The notes under the pieces: model-generated
What the model was told of the DNA's origin: nothing
Seen by the model: only the letters and a program-made list of their open reading frames with translations
Database searches by the model: none
Origin: Candidatus Endonucleibacter sp. (ex Gigantidas childressi)
GTDB lineage: Bacteria > Pseudomonadota > Gammaproteobacteria > Pseudomonadales > Endozoicomonadaceae
Reading direction: 5' to 3'
NCBI GenBank assembly: GCA_030674875.1
Contig: JASXSU010000002.1
Span: 248,001 to 312,000 of the forward strand
Length of the DNA stretch: 64,000 nucleotides
Made by a program: the position numbers and the translations under genes
Shown here: piece after piece, positions 9,578 to 19,811 of the stretch
Layout of the letters: each line of letters begins with the position of its first letter
How positions within the stretch are numbered: the stretch's first letter is position 1

Positions 9578-9822
9578 TCAAGTTTGAAGTGCGACAAAAG
9601 TAGTTATTCATAGAGACCTTTGCACGAGCCGTAATCTTATTAGTCGGTGAGGAAAACACGCACTAAAATAAATGATTTATGCTTGTAAATGATCCATTTA
9701 GTACGTTTTTAAAGAAGCCAACTGGCAAAAGAACAATCGTGCAAAGATCTCTCATAAAAGAATTCCTCAACTACCTTATAAGTTAATCTCTTCCGTATTT
9801 AATTTAGCAGCGATGATATTAC
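9578..9822 (-). mobile_element. IS30-like (type 2) end relic, split by a 139-bp element
   Basis: TCAAGTTTGAAGTGCGACAA, then AGTAGTTATTCATAAAAG and CGATGATATTAC, mirror the right end of the type 2 IS30 element at 25568-27793. The relic is interrupted at 9613 by a 139-bp element and cut at 9823 by an IS5-like element. The same relic lies upstream of paralogs 2 and 3. Confidence 0.7.
9613..9751. repeat. 139-bp non-autonomous element, copy 2
   Basis: Same length and ends as the copy at 9273. TCATA flanks it on both sides; the unoccupied site upstream of paralog 2 (near 14428) reads TTATTCATAAAAG once, so TCATA is a clean 5-bp duplication. Confidence 0.85.
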
Positions 9823-10430
9823 GAGATCTCAGTATAATCAACTACTTTGGTTACCGACATTGAACTTTCCACGTTTTGTCAGCCATTACTATCTTTCTAA
9901 AGCGTTGAACATCAAATTTCAATACATAGCTACGCTAATTTTTCTAGGGCCTGCCCAGAGCTATAATCGGAATCCGCATACAGTGCCGTTTCATCCTCCA
10001 GTAGCAGGGTATCACGCTCCTGAGAATTATGAATATTGCCAGGCGTTAAGCTTTGCCTATGAATAAAGCCATCTTCATCGAGACTAATATGAATGGAAAA
10101 ACCAGAGGTGTTTTTTTGTTACCACGACTGTCATTCTTAACGTGCCAATCCGCTTCAGAATCTTTTGTTGGTTTTCCGCTTTTGTCGTGGCCTGAACCTG
10201 AACGCGCTGCCTCTATCGGTGTAGCATCAATGATATTATGCTACCTTAGCTCATTATGATGTTTTTGGCTTCCAGCTGAAGATTAATCTCTGCCAATAAT
10301 TGATCTCACATACAGTGTTCAACAAGTCGTGTTCGAAATCGTCCCAAGGCGGAGGCTTCGGGAACTGCTTCACCAATTTCAAGGTGACAAAACTTGCGGA
10401 AAAGAAGATTTCTATACAAGCACCGAGCCT
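9823..10430 (-). pseudogene. IS5-family transposase remnant
   Basis: Left end GAGATCTCAGTATAA and the following bases match the complete-ended IS5-like copy at 14501. Fragments of the DDE transposase are readable on the minus strand but broken by frameshifts. Its far end is lost: near 10431 the sequence switches to an unrelated transposase fragment. Confidence 0.75.
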
Positions 10431-10609
10431 TTGGTAAAAAGACAGGCAGACCATTAAAACTTGAGCGTGAACCCAGGCGCAAGAACAAAGCGTTAGCAGA
10501 AGCTGCTGCAAAAAAGACCCAAGAGATTTTGGGGAGGGTGTCAGAGGACTATTTATCGTCCTTACGAACAGGCTGTAGTCAGCTAAACCAAACAAGCGGC
10601 TTACGATAG
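10431..10609 (+). pseudogene. IS3-type OrfA C-terminal fragment
   Basis: The translation KKTGRPLKLEREPRRKNKAL then AEAAAKKTQEILGRVSEDY resembles the C-terminus of IS3-family OrfA proteins (RRKDKALAEAAA followed by an acidic end). It is fused by chance to IS5-like sequence. A matching N-terminal fragment of the same type lies at 50771-51044. Confidence 0.45.
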
Positions 10610-10762
10610 GTATCGTTAATCTAAATAAAGATCATTCGTTAGTCATAATAACACCTATGTTATAAACTGTTGGGAACTTTATATGTAATATTAATTTAAT
10701 AGCAAATATCAAGGGCCATGAGTAACGCTCTTATTTCAAGAAATCAGTTTAGGAGAAGTAAT

Positions 10763-11632
10763 ATGCTAAGTAATATTTTTAACAAAACATCTGCAGGACT
10801 AAATTTAAATGCTCCAGACCTTTCTGACCTAAGAGAGACTAAGAGATCCTTCAGGAATAAAGCAGTTGCCAAATTAAAAGAAATATCACAAAATGCTAAA
10901 TCATTTCTTCATGCCAGTGCATCAGGATTCAAAAAAAGAGTAACGCAGACCCTTAATAGAAAAACAAGTATTGTACCAAGGACAGATATTAAAAATAAAG
11001 TCAATATATATAATAAAGATTTTGATAATTACATAATTCTTGACCAATGTTTATTATGTCATAACGAAGCATCAGCAATCATTAGAACGCATGCTATAGA
11101 CGCCAACAGAAAGCATGAAATAGAGCAAGAAAATAAAAAACAAGAAATGATAAGCACACCTCAATCAGAGATATCTAAATATATGAAGGAAGGTGTAACT
11201 AAATGCTACATTAAAGACACAAAGATGGAGATGGATCGTATGGAAGAAATGCGCAAAGATACAGAGAAGTTATGTGCAGATACATACGAACAGGTTAAAC
11301 GAGCAGGTAAAGAAAACCAGCTATCTTCTAAAGAGATGAATGCAGCGTTTAATACCACCATTGAAGCATTTACAGCAGAAGCTGACCGTGTTAAGGCACA
11401 GATAGAAATAAAAAAAGCTGAAATAATTTTTTTAAAAAGACACATGGACACTTGTAAAAAAGATAAGAAATTGCATAGTGATCTGACTACCAAACTTAAA
11501 GCCAAACAGAAACAGAAGAAGGAGAATATTAGCATTCTAAATCATGTGAAAAAGAACATAAAAAAGCACAAAAGTTATTTAAATAAATTAGGAGCCACTA
11601 AACGTTCAATAAAGTCTAGATTCCCACAATAA
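10763..11632 (+). CDS. Hypothetical basic coiled-coil protein
   Basis: 289 residues from the ATG at 10763, chosen over the ATG at 10718 because AGGAGAAG (10751-10758) stands at proper spacing. No signal peptide. The N-terminal third is basic with Ser/Thr; residues ~110-280 are predicted coiled coil, very rich in Lys and Glu (for example KAKQKQKKENI). One possible metal pair, CLLCH, lies near residue 86. AT-rich compared with the core genes. No family recognised. It sits between two copies of the duplicated membrane-protein unit; an effector-like role is only a guess. Confidence 0.6.
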   Translation: MLSNIFNKTSAGLNLNAPDLSDLRETKRSFRNKAVAKLKEISQNAKSFLHASASGFKKRVTQTLNRKTSIVPRTDIKNKVNIYNKDFDNYIILDQCLLCHNEASAIIRTHAIDANRKHEIEQENKKQEMISTPQSEISKYMKEGVTKCYIKDTKMEMDRMEEMRKDTEKLCADTYEQVKRAGKENQLSSKEMNAAFNTTIEAFTAEADRVKAQIEIKKAEIIFLKRHMDTCKKDKKLHSDLTTKLKAKQKQKKENISILNHVKKNIKKHKSYLNKLGATKRSIKSRFPQ

Positions 11633-11703
11633 CCGACACACTCGGAATTAATTTGAGAGCCTATTCCTAGTAAGATGAAGGACGATATGTAATACCTGAA
11701 GAG

Positions 11704-11982
11704 ACATTTTTGATTACCCCACCGACATTCGGAAGGTGATTTACACCACCAACGCCATCGAGTCTTTGAACAGCGTAATCCGTAAATCGGTCAAAACTCG
11801 CAAGGTATTTCCAAGCAATGAGGCTGCACTGAAAGTTATTTATTTAGCCGTTGAGGCCGCGTCCAAAAAATGGACGCGGCCGATCAGGGATTGGAAGCCA
11901 GCGCTAAATCGTTTTATGATTGATTTTGAGGAGCAGCTAGCTCCTCATATCTAAACGGGCAGTTACACAGTTTGTTTTACAG
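11704..11982 (+). mobile_element. IS256 3' fragment, second copy
   Basis: Nearly identical to 6430-6708, including YTTNAIESLNSVIRK and the right inverted repeat. It lies at the same place relative to paralog 2, so IS end and gene were duplicated together. Confidence 0.9.
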
Positions 11983-14136
11983 ACTCGTCGACTCTATCTC
12001 GGGTTCTTCAGCACCGAAGGATACGTCCCTACTTACACCATCATCCTCGTTACCGCTATCGTTAGCTCTATCGCTACCGCTACCGTTACCTCTATCGCTA
12101 CCTCTATCGCTATCGCTACCGCTACCACTACCGCTACTGCGACCGCGACCGCGACCGCGACCTCGAAAAAAATCATATATCTGTATTCCTGTATCAGTTA
12201 ACACCTCACACCCACCCATAAATCCGGCGGCAAGTATACTTACAGCACAAGAAGTTGTTAACAAAGGAGGAAGATTTTCCAAAAATGACTTGTTAAGACA
12301 CTTATTAAGCATATGCAATATAGAAACCGGCACAATCGTTGCCCAAGCATTTGACCCGTAAAACGCCAAAAAAGATGCCATCATAACTGGACCTATAATC
12401 TGTGCAGCTTTATGCGAACGCGGCTGTGAATTCCATGCTTTCCTATACTCCTTCTCTCTCATATTGTTAAGAAATTTAACTAATCTGTTGCCATTACTAA
12501 CAATAACAATGCCTAAGCCGGCGCCCTGAAGTAAGCATGAAACTGTCGCAAGACTTGTCCTTTCAGCCAGTGCCATCAAAGTAGCTCTAGGAAGATTTAA
12601 CATACTGGTGACGTTGAATGAATTACAAACAGAACCTATCATACTGCTGTTAGTCATCGTACTATTCATCATGCTTCCAGCAGCACCCATCATACTTTGC
12701 GCAGTAGTGCTACTATTCATTGCGACAAGTCCATCTGTACTGGCATAAGTAACAATACCATCAACAATAGAAACCCCTAGGTCTTTAACTTGCTCAAGAA
12801 TAGACTGAGCCGCAAAAGTGCCTCTCATCGTCCAGCCTCCGATGGTTCCTGCTGCGGCAACAAGAATTAAATGTCCCATATTCTTAGCCAGCTCAGCACA
12901 CCCCTCGTCACACTCAAGGTCAGCTTTATCGGGCGTATAATTATCATGCTTACTTAATTTCTGTGCTTTGCTTGCTCTTAGCTTCATAGCCTTACTGACT
13001 TCCATAAAATCATAGAACCCATTAAGACCATTCTTTCGCATAAGCTCGCGTAATTTTTCAGGATCTAACGTGTTACTATCTACCTCTTCAACCGAAACAC
13101 ATTCTCTTGCCATATCATTTGCAACATTGTAAACTTGTTCCTGATAACCATTTTTCATAGAAATCCTGTTCTTGCAGATTTTATACAGAGTAGCCCCACA
13201 AAGAACACCTGTGCTAAATGTACATGTATAATTTGCCCAACGCCCGATATACGCTCCAATGATGCTACCATTCGATAAACACTCACCTGCTAGCTGAGCG
13301 TTTAAAGAGTCATTCTCGGCAAAATGGTGTGCAAAAATCCCTATCAGCACCATTGCAGCAAATCCTCCCAAAGATTTAGCTGTAGTTTTCCCACATGCTT
13401 TCCAATTAGATTTTTTGTATTTTGGAGCACCTCCATCAGGATACATTGGTTTCAATTCTGCTTGCCGCTCAGCTTCATCTGAAACACCTGGAGCCTTACT
13501 CACGAACATCATTAAGGTGGGCGGTACCTTTTTCGAGCCAAACTTACCCCTTAATTCATTAATTGTTTTAGCCGAGGTCCAAATATAGCTTTCTAGTTCA
13601 AGCATTGCCGCATAGGTTAATGGCGCTGTGCCAAACATAGCGCCAATTTTCATGGCGCTCATGACTGGGTCATTAAATAAGTTGCCACAAGCCCCGTCAT
13701 CAAGGTGTATGACCAGCAGGTTAATGCTTCCTGCAATCACCGCCACCGACCCTACTCCACATAAGAAAGCAGCCCTTCCAACTGTTTTTAGCTTTCTTCC
13801 GAAGCCCCATTCTTCTTTCCACTCAATTTTATCTTGTATCTCTCCATTGGCGATCATATCCTTGATCTGATATCTGTCTTCCTTGCTAAGATTGCTGCTT
13901 AATAGCACCCCATCCATTGCATTACTATCCTGATCACCCATAATCACACTATGATCATTATTTTTTGCAGAGTCTCCTGTGGCATAAGTATCGAAAGGAA
14001 TACTAAAAAGCAGAAATACAATCAGAGCTGCTAAGAACAGCCGGTAAATCTGAAAAGGCAAGCTAACAAGAGCAAGAGAATCAATGCCAGAGACTAACGT
14101 CAAGGCAGGGGTGCGAGGAATGCATAAAGACTTCAT
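11977..14136 (-). CDS. Polytopic membrane protein of unknown family, paralog 2
   Basis: 719 residues, very similar to paralog 1 along its whole length. It has one 17-residue SSTTAQSMMGAAGSMMN unit plus a diverged one, and a short Ser/Gly/Asp/Arg tail after RGRGRGRGRSS. As in paralog 1 the final Leu and stop lie in the IS256 inverted repeat, giving the end EPEIESTSL. Differences cluster in the loop near residues 195-215 (KVPPTLMMFVSKAPG against KAQSITMVYVSKAPG). AAAGG about nine bases before ATG could be the ribosome site. Unknown function. Confidence 0.75.
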   Translation of the reverse strand: MKSLCIPRTPALTLVSGIDSLALVSLPFQIYRLFLAALIVFLLFSIPFDTYATGDSAKNNDHSVIMGDQDSNAMDGVLLSSNLSKEDRYQIKDMIANGEIQDKIEWKEEWGFGRKLKTVGRAAFLCGVGSVAVIAGSINLLVIHLDDGACGNLFNDPVMSAMKIGAMFGTAPLTYAAMLELESYIWTSAKTINELRGKFGSKKVPPTLMMFVSKAPGVSDEAERQAELKPMYPDGGAPKYKKSNWKACGKTTAKSLGGFAAMVLIGIFAHHFAENDSLNAQLAGECLSNGSIIGAYIGRWANYTCTFSTGVLCGATLYKICKNRISMKNGYQEQVYNVANDMARECVSVEEVDSNTLDPEKLRELMRKNGLNGFYDFMEVSKAMKLRASKAQKLSKHDNYTPDKADLECDEGCAELAKNMGHLILVAAAGTIGGWTMRGTFAAQSILEQVKDLGVSIVDGIVTYASTDGLVAMNSSTTAQSMMGAAGSMMNSTMTNSSMIGSVCNSFNVTSMLNLPRATLMALAERTSLATVSCLLQGAGLGIVIVSNGNRLVKFLNNMREKEYRKAWNSQPRSHKAAQIIGPVMMASFLAFYGSNAWATIVPVSILHMLNKCLNKSFLENLPPLLTTSCAVSILAAGFMGGCEVLTDTGIQIYDFFRGRGRGRGRSSGSGSGSDSDRGSDRGNGSGSDRANDSGNEDDGVSRDVSFGAEEPEIESTSL

Positions 14137-14398
14137 AAATGAGAACCTTTGCTTTTTACAGGTATAGTCAATCATATACCCAATTAGATAAACGACAGGT
14201 TGCGGCTTATACGCATTTTTCAGGCAAAATACTTACTTAAATAACCTACGGAGAACTATTTTAGTTTATATTATCTACCATTGAAGGTATGAGTAGCAGA
14301 TGACAAGGGGGTAAGCGAGCAATTAATGGCTGCTCACCCTAATGATGAATAGCCTGAATCCGTGACTTCCTGATTACCGTCACACTTTTCTGTCTAGT

Positions 14399-14500
14399 GT
14401 CAAGCATGAAGTGCGACAAAAGTAGTTATTCATAAAAGAATTCCTCAGCTGCCTTATAAGTTAATCACTTCCGTATTTAATTTAGCAGCGATGATATTAC
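14399..14500 (-). mobile_element. IS30-like (type 2) end relic
   Basis: Same relic as 9578-9822 but without the 139-bp insertion, so it shows the empty target site. It is cut at 14501 by an IS5-like element. Confidence 0.7.
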
Positions 14501-15388
14501 GAGACCTCAGTATAACCAGCTACTTTGGTCACCGGCATTGAACTTTCCACGTTTTGTCAGCCACTACTAGCTTTCTAAGGCGTTGAACATCAAATTTCAA
14601 TACATAGCTGCGCTAATTTCTCTAGGGTCTGCCCAGAGCTGTAATCTGAGTCCGCATACAGTGCCGTTTCATCCTCCAGTAGCAGAGTATCACGCTCCTG
14701 AGAATCATGAATATTGCCAAGCGTTAAGCTTTGCCTATGAATAAAGCCATCTTCATCGAGACTAATATGAATGGAAAAACCAGAGGTGTTTTTTTGTTAC
14801 CACGACTGTCATTCTTAACGTGCCAATCCGCTTCAGAATCTTTTGTTGGTTTTCCGCTTTTGTCGTGGCCAGAACCTGAACGCGCTGCCTCTATCGGTGT
14901 AGCATCAATGATATTATGCTACGCTCATTATGATGTTTTTGGCTTCCAGCTGAAGATTAATCCTGCCAATAATTGATCTCACATACAGTGTTCAACAAGT
15001 CGTGTTCGAAATCGTCCCAAGGTGGAGGCTTCGGGAACGGCTCCACCAAGCTCAAGGTGACAAAATTTACGGAACAGAAGATCTCTATACAAGCACTGAG
15101 CCAACTGTACATCGGATAAGCGATACCATGTTCCAAGCAATAAGGCTCGAAACAAGGTCAGCAGAGGATAGCTGGGGCGACCGGTGTTAGAAGCATAGAT
15201 TGAGGATAATAATAACTTCTCAATCTCTGACCATTTCAACAGCGCTTTTGTATCATCCAGACTACGAAGAATTGGATGGTTTAGGTCGCTGGCTGAAACG
15301 AAGAGTTTGGGCTGTGTTGTGAAGGATTATTGCATGCCGATCTTTTACAAGAATATAATCGTTTTTGTTGAGTTATCCTGATGTCTCC
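14501..15388 (-). mobile_element. IS5-family element, both ends present, transposase broken
   Basis: Ends GAGACCTCAGTATAAC and, inverted, AGTTATCCTGATGTCTC. The minus-strand transposase has the N-terminal GRPSYPLLTLFRALLLGTWY and LSDVQLAQCLYRDLLFRKF typical of IS5-family enzymes, but frameshifts break it (main readable piece 14979-15239). At ~0.89 kb it is shorter than a usual IS5 and probably lacks part of the catalytic core. Confidence 0.8.
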
Positions 15389-16339
15389 AAATACTTAGAA
15401 TATATTAGAACAACCATAAAATCGTATTCATCAAAACATGACATCTTCACAAATACCGTTGCCAAACATTTTTTAAATTATACTAACGGATCACATCTTT
15501 ATTAAAAACACATATCAAAACATCTTTGGAAATACTCAGTGAAGTATTACAGAAAACTACTGGAGCCTCAAGAAAGTTCGTTATTGATACATTAACAAGC
15601 ATGCTTTTCCTTTTACAGTATGAGGTAGCATTATTTACCTCTAATAATTTGAATTTTGCGAGCTGCATTACAACAAAGTCTTTGTTATAAATGCTTTACG
15701 TGCTTAATGACAAAGAAAGATACCCAGAGTTAACTATACTGCTGCATCTCAAAAGCTGGATGCCAAATAATAAGAAAATACAATTGTGCCGGTTCAAATT
15801 TAGTTCTTTCATAAATAACTCTCGTGCTTAAGAAAAATAGAATTAATGTTCTAGAAGTTTCCAAAAACAAAATCAATACGACTCATATATTTCTTATCTA
15901 TGTACGTGATAAAATATTTAGCAGATCTAAAAAGTTATTTGATCATTTTTGTGAAATGGCAAATAGAACAGTCTGGCATTGAATTTTATACCCCAGCAGC
16001 AGGCCTGTATTTTGTCCCGTATATAGAGCCCCGCAAGATAGCTCTAGTATTACTTAAAGCTTTGGATTTCGCGATTAGCCAGCAGCTAAGAAAAGAATTC
16101 AAAAAATATTAGATACGACTGTGATCCAGCAACCATCTAGACCAGTCGCCTATAATGCTGCTCTTTTATTGTAAGCGTTCACTCACCACAGTAGCTTAGC
16201 ACCCCTAAGTTTCTATGGAGGCAACTCCAGATTTGGGCATATATCAGTTTCAATTTAAGCGGTGAGGCAGCTGACCGCTCTCCTCACCCACAAAGCCTAC
16301 ATCTACATAAGCTCATGTCTGCTTAGCTCGTTTTTCCGG
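15389..16339. other. Spacer with an IS4-like end and repeat relic
   Basis: No convincing gene. TATGTACGTGATAAAATATT followed by TAGCAGATCTAAAAAG at about 15898-15956 is one end of the IS4-like element found at 26210. 16165-16240 resembles a decayed palindromic repeat. The short open frames here overlap these relics. Confidence 0.5.
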
Positions 16340-18547
16340 CTATAAGCTTTTCCATTTTTTATGAGATCCAGAGCTGCTACCAAGTTCCTGAGTAATATCT
16401 AACAAAGAATACGCCCCTGTATCATGATCACCATTGTTAGCATTAATGCTTGTTAAAGAGTGTTCCTCAGCAAACCCATGAGCCTTTATATCTGCATCCT
16501 GGTGTTCTACATCCTCGGAGAATACGTCCTTACTTTCATTATCATCCTTGTTACCGCTACTGCGACCGCGACCTCGAAAAAAATCATGTATCTGTATTCC
16601 TGTATCAGTTAACACCTCACACCCACCCATAAATCCGGCGGCAAGTATACTTACAGCACAAGAAGTTGTTAACAAAGGAGGAAGATTTTCCAAAAATGAC
16701 TTGTTAAGACACTTATTAAGCATATGCAATATAGAAACCGGCACAATCGTTGCCCAAGCATTTGACCCGTAAAACGCCAAAAAAGATGCCATCATAATTG
16801 GACCTGTAATCTGTACAGCTTTATGCGAAAGCGGCTGTGAATTCCATGCATCCCTATACTCCTTCTCTCTCATATTGTTAATAAATTTAACTAATCTGCT
16901 GCCATTACTAACAACAATAATGCCTAAGCCTGCGCCCTGACATAAGCATGAAACTGTCGCAATACTTGTCCTTTCAGCCAGTGCAGTTAAAGTAGCTCTA
17001 GGAAGATTTAACATACTGGTGACGTTGAATGAATTACAAACAGAACCTATCATACTGCTGTTAGTCATCGTACTATTCATCATGCTTCCAGTAGCACCCA
17101 TCATACTTTGCGCAGTAGTGCTACTATTCATTGCGACAAGTCCAGCTGTACTGGCATAAGTAACAATACCATCAACAATAGAAACCCCTAGGTATTTAAC
17201 TTGCTCAAGAATAGACTGAGCCGCAAAAGTGCCTCTCATCGTCCAGCCTCCGATGGTTCCTGCTGCGGCAACAAGAATTAAATGTCCCATATTCTTAGCC
17301 AGCTCAGCACACCCCTCGTCACACTCAAGGTCAGCTTTATCGGGCGTATAATTATCATGCTTACTTAATATCTGTACTTTGTTTGATCTTAGCTTCATAG
17401 CCTTACTGACTTCCATAAAATCATAGAACCCATTAAGACCATTCTTTCGCATAAGCTCGCGTAATTTTTCAGGATCTAACGTGTTACTATCTACCTCTTC
17501 AACCGAAACACATTCTCTTGCCATATCATTTACAACATTGTAAACTTGATCCTGATAACCATTTTTCATAGAAATTCTGTTCTTGCAGATTTTATACAGA
17601 GTAGCCCCACAAAGAACACCTGTGCTAAATGTACATGTATAATTTGCCCAACGCCCGATATACGCTCCAATGATGCTACCATTCGATAAACACTCACCTG
17701 CTAGCTGAGCGTTTAAAGAGTCATTCTCGGCACAATGGTGTGCAAAAATCCCTATCAGCACCATTACAGCAAATCCGCCCAAAGATTTAGCTGTATTTTT
17801 CTCACATGCTTTCCAATTAAATTTTTCGTATTTTGGAGCACCTCCTTCAATATACATTGGTTTCAATTCTGCTTGCCGCTCAGCTTCATCTGAAACACCT
17901 GGAGCCTTAGACACGAACATCACTGCGGTGGGCGGTAGCTTTTTCGAGCCAAACTTACCCCTTAATTCATTAATTGTTTTAGCCGAGGTCCAAATATAGC
18001 TTTCTAGTTCAAGCATTGCCGCATAGGTTAATGGCGCTGTGCCAAACATAGCGCCAATTTTCATGGCGCTCATGGCTGGGTCATTAAATAAGTTGCCACA
18101 AGCCCCATCATCAAGGTGTATGACCAGCAGGTTAATGCTTCCTGCAATCACCGCCACCGACCCTACTCCACATAAGAAAGCAGCCCTTCCAACTGTTTTT
18201 AGCTTTCTTCCGAAGCCCCATTCTTCTTTCCACTCAATTTTATCTTGTATCTCTCCATTGGCGATCATATCCTTGATCTGATATCTGTCTTCTTTGCTAA
18301 GATTGCTGCTTAATAGCACCCCATCCATTGCATTACTATCCTGATCACCCATAATCACACTATGATCATTATTTTTTGCAGAGTCTCCTGTGGCATAAGT
18401 ATCGAAAGGAATACTAAAAAGCAGAAATACAATCAGAGCTGCTAAGAACAGCCGGTAAATCTGAAAAGGCAAGCTAACAAGAGCAAGAGAATCAATGCCA
18501 AAGACTAACGTCAAGGCAGGGGTGCGAGGAATGCATAAAGACTTCAT
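16340..18547 (-). CDS. Polytopic membrane protein of unknown family, paralog 3 (native C-terminus)
   Basis: 735 residues. It aligns with paralogs 1 and 2 from MKSLCIPRTPALTLV through DFFRGRGRSSG. It then continues for ~70 residues with a non-repetitive acidic tail ending GSSSGSHKKWKSL. This tail is absent from the other two, which end at the IS256 inverted repeat, so this is probably the ancestral end. It has one signal/anchor segment and about eight further hydrophobic segments. A 124-bp element is inserted 30 bases before the ATG, probably changing its promoter region. Function unknown. Confidence 0.78.
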   Translation of the reverse strand: MKSLCIPRTPALTLVFGIDSLALVSLPFQIYRLFLAALIVFLLFSIPFDTYATGDSAKNNDHSVIMGDQDSNAMDGVLLSSNLSKEDRYQIKDMIANGEIQDKIEWKEEWGFGRKLKTVGRAAFLCGVGSVAVIAGSINLLVIHLDDGACGNLFNDPAMSAMKIGAMFGTAPLTYAAMLELESYIWTSAKTINELRGKFGSKKLPPTAVMFVSKAPGVSDEAERQAELKPMYIEGGAPKYEKFNWKACEKNTAKSLGGFAVMVLIGIFAHHCAENDSLNAQLAGECLSNGSIIGAYIGRWANYTCTFSTGVLCGATLYKICKNRISMKNGYQDQVYNVVNDMARECVSVEEVDSNTLDPEKLRELMRKNGLNGFYDFMEVSKAMKLRSNKVQILSKHDNYTPDKADLECDEGCAELAKNMGHLILVAAAGTIGGWTMRGTFAAQSILEQVKYLGVSIVDGIVTYASTAGLVAMNSSTTAQSMMGATGSMMNSTMTNSSMIGSVCNSFNVTSMLNLPRATLTALAERTSIATVSCLCQGAGLGIIVVSNGSRLVKFINNMREKEYRDAWNSQPLSHKAVQITGPIMMASFLAFYGSNAWATIVPVSILHMLNKCLNKSFLENLPPLLTTSCAVSILAAGFMGGCEVLTDTGIQIHDFFRGRGRSSGNKDDNESKDVFSEDVEHQDADIKAHGFAEEHSLTSINANNGDHDTGAYSLLDITQELGSSSGSHKKWKSL

Positions 18548-18577
18548 GAATGAGAACCTTTGCTTTTTACAGGTATA

Positions 18578-18701
18578 TACCCGTCGCCTTTCAAGTTGCT
18601 ACGTTGTTGGCTGCGTTCGCTCACCCCGATCACCTACTACTCGTAGGCTCACGGGGCTTCGCTTACTTGCTGCCTAGTAGCAATTTGAAATGCTTTGGGT
18701 A
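18578..18701. repeat. 124-bp palindromic element, type A, inserted upstream of paralog 3
   Basis: TACCCGTCGCCTTTCAAGTT to TTGAAATGCTTTGGGTA, flanked by TA on both sides. The same site upstream of paralog 2 reads ACAGGTATAGTCAATC without it, so the insertion and TA duplication are defined exactly. Confidence 0.92.
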
Positions 18702-18937
18702 TAGTCAATCATATACCCAATTAGATAAACGACAGGTTGCGGTTTATACGCATTTTTCAGGAAAAATACTTACTTAAATAACCTACGAATAACTATTTTA
18801 GTTTATATTATCTACCATTGAAGGTATGAGTAGCAGATGACAAGGGGGTAAGCTAGCAATTAATGTCTGCTCACCCTAATGATGAATAGCCTGAATCCGT
18901 GACTTCCTGATTACCACCAAACTTTTCTGTCTAGTGT

Positions 18938-19038
18938 CAAGTTTGAAGTGCGACAAAAGTAGTTATTCATAAAAGAATTCCTCAGCTGCCTTATAAGTTA
19001 ATCTCTTCCGTATTTAATTTAGCAGCGATGATATTACG
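18938..19038 (-). mobile_element. IS30-like (type 2) end relic
   Basis: Third copy of the relic seen at 9578 and 14399. It is followed by ~42 bp of IS5 left end (GAGACCTAAGTATAATC) before an IS4-like fragment. Confidence 0.65.
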
Positions 19039-19079
19039 AGACCTAAGTATAATCAACTACCTTGGTACCGGCATTGAAC

Positions 19080-19811
19080 TTTTTAGATTGCCAAACATGG
19101 TTTCAATACTCCAGCGCTTACTATAGTCATCTATTATGCTGTCTGGCTTTTTAGTAGCTACGACGATCAACAATCCTTTCAGAGTTCGACGGGCTGCAAT
19201 ATAGAGCGGTACTCCAGATACTTTCTTTTTGTTATGCCACGTTACTGTTTGATTGATACTAACGCCTCTGCATAGCTTGCCAATGGAAATCTTTTTACTT
19301 AGATATTCCACCACATTTTTGCTTTTAACCAGAATTCTGCATGACAGTTTGTTTTGACGTAACCCGTCTAACCATTCGTGGCCTATAAACTCACGATCTG
19401 CCAGAAGGTTATCAATTCTCTTTATGGGAATGAGATTTAGTACACGCTCCATTACCACTATGCGTTTATCGGTATTATAGTTTCCTCATTTTTTGTCAAG
19501 ACACTACCAAATAATGGGAATTGAGATCCCTTGCCAAGCAATTGATACCACCAGATAGTTGACATTTTTGGAGCCATGCTTCCAGTTGGTTCTATCCATC
19601 CACAGAGTAAAGATATCCATATCCAGGCTCAGAATCAGCTCACCTAGCTGTTCAAGATTGTAGTTATAGTCAGCGAAAAATCACTTTATACGGCGATAAC
19701 TGGGCTCGCTGCCTGCCTTCGTCTGAAACTATTTGACAGATACATACACAGTAAGGCCAGTACAAACTGTGCAATGAAGCTGATCCGAGCTTAATGCAGG
19801 GGCAGATGAGT
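19080..19811 (-). pseudogene. IS4-family transposase fragment (C-terminal part)
   Basis: The minus-strand open frame 19057-19458 carries LLADREFIGHEWLDGLRQN (second catalytic Asp region) and the Y-(2)-R-(3)-E-(6)-K signature in DDYSKRWSIETMFGNLK, placing it in the IS4 family, IS10-like group. Upstream parts continue to 19811 with frameshifts. The C-terminus is truncated at 19080 by fusion to an IS5 end. Confidence 0.8.

Noticed and set aside
15900-16112. 70-residue plus-strand frame
   Set aside because: Its first part is an IS4-like end; the rest has no features and no ribosome site.
18495-18777. Plus-strand frames across the paralog 3 start
   Set aside because: They read through the 124-bp palindromic element; the same false frames appear wherever that element occurs (45567, 55200, 60482).
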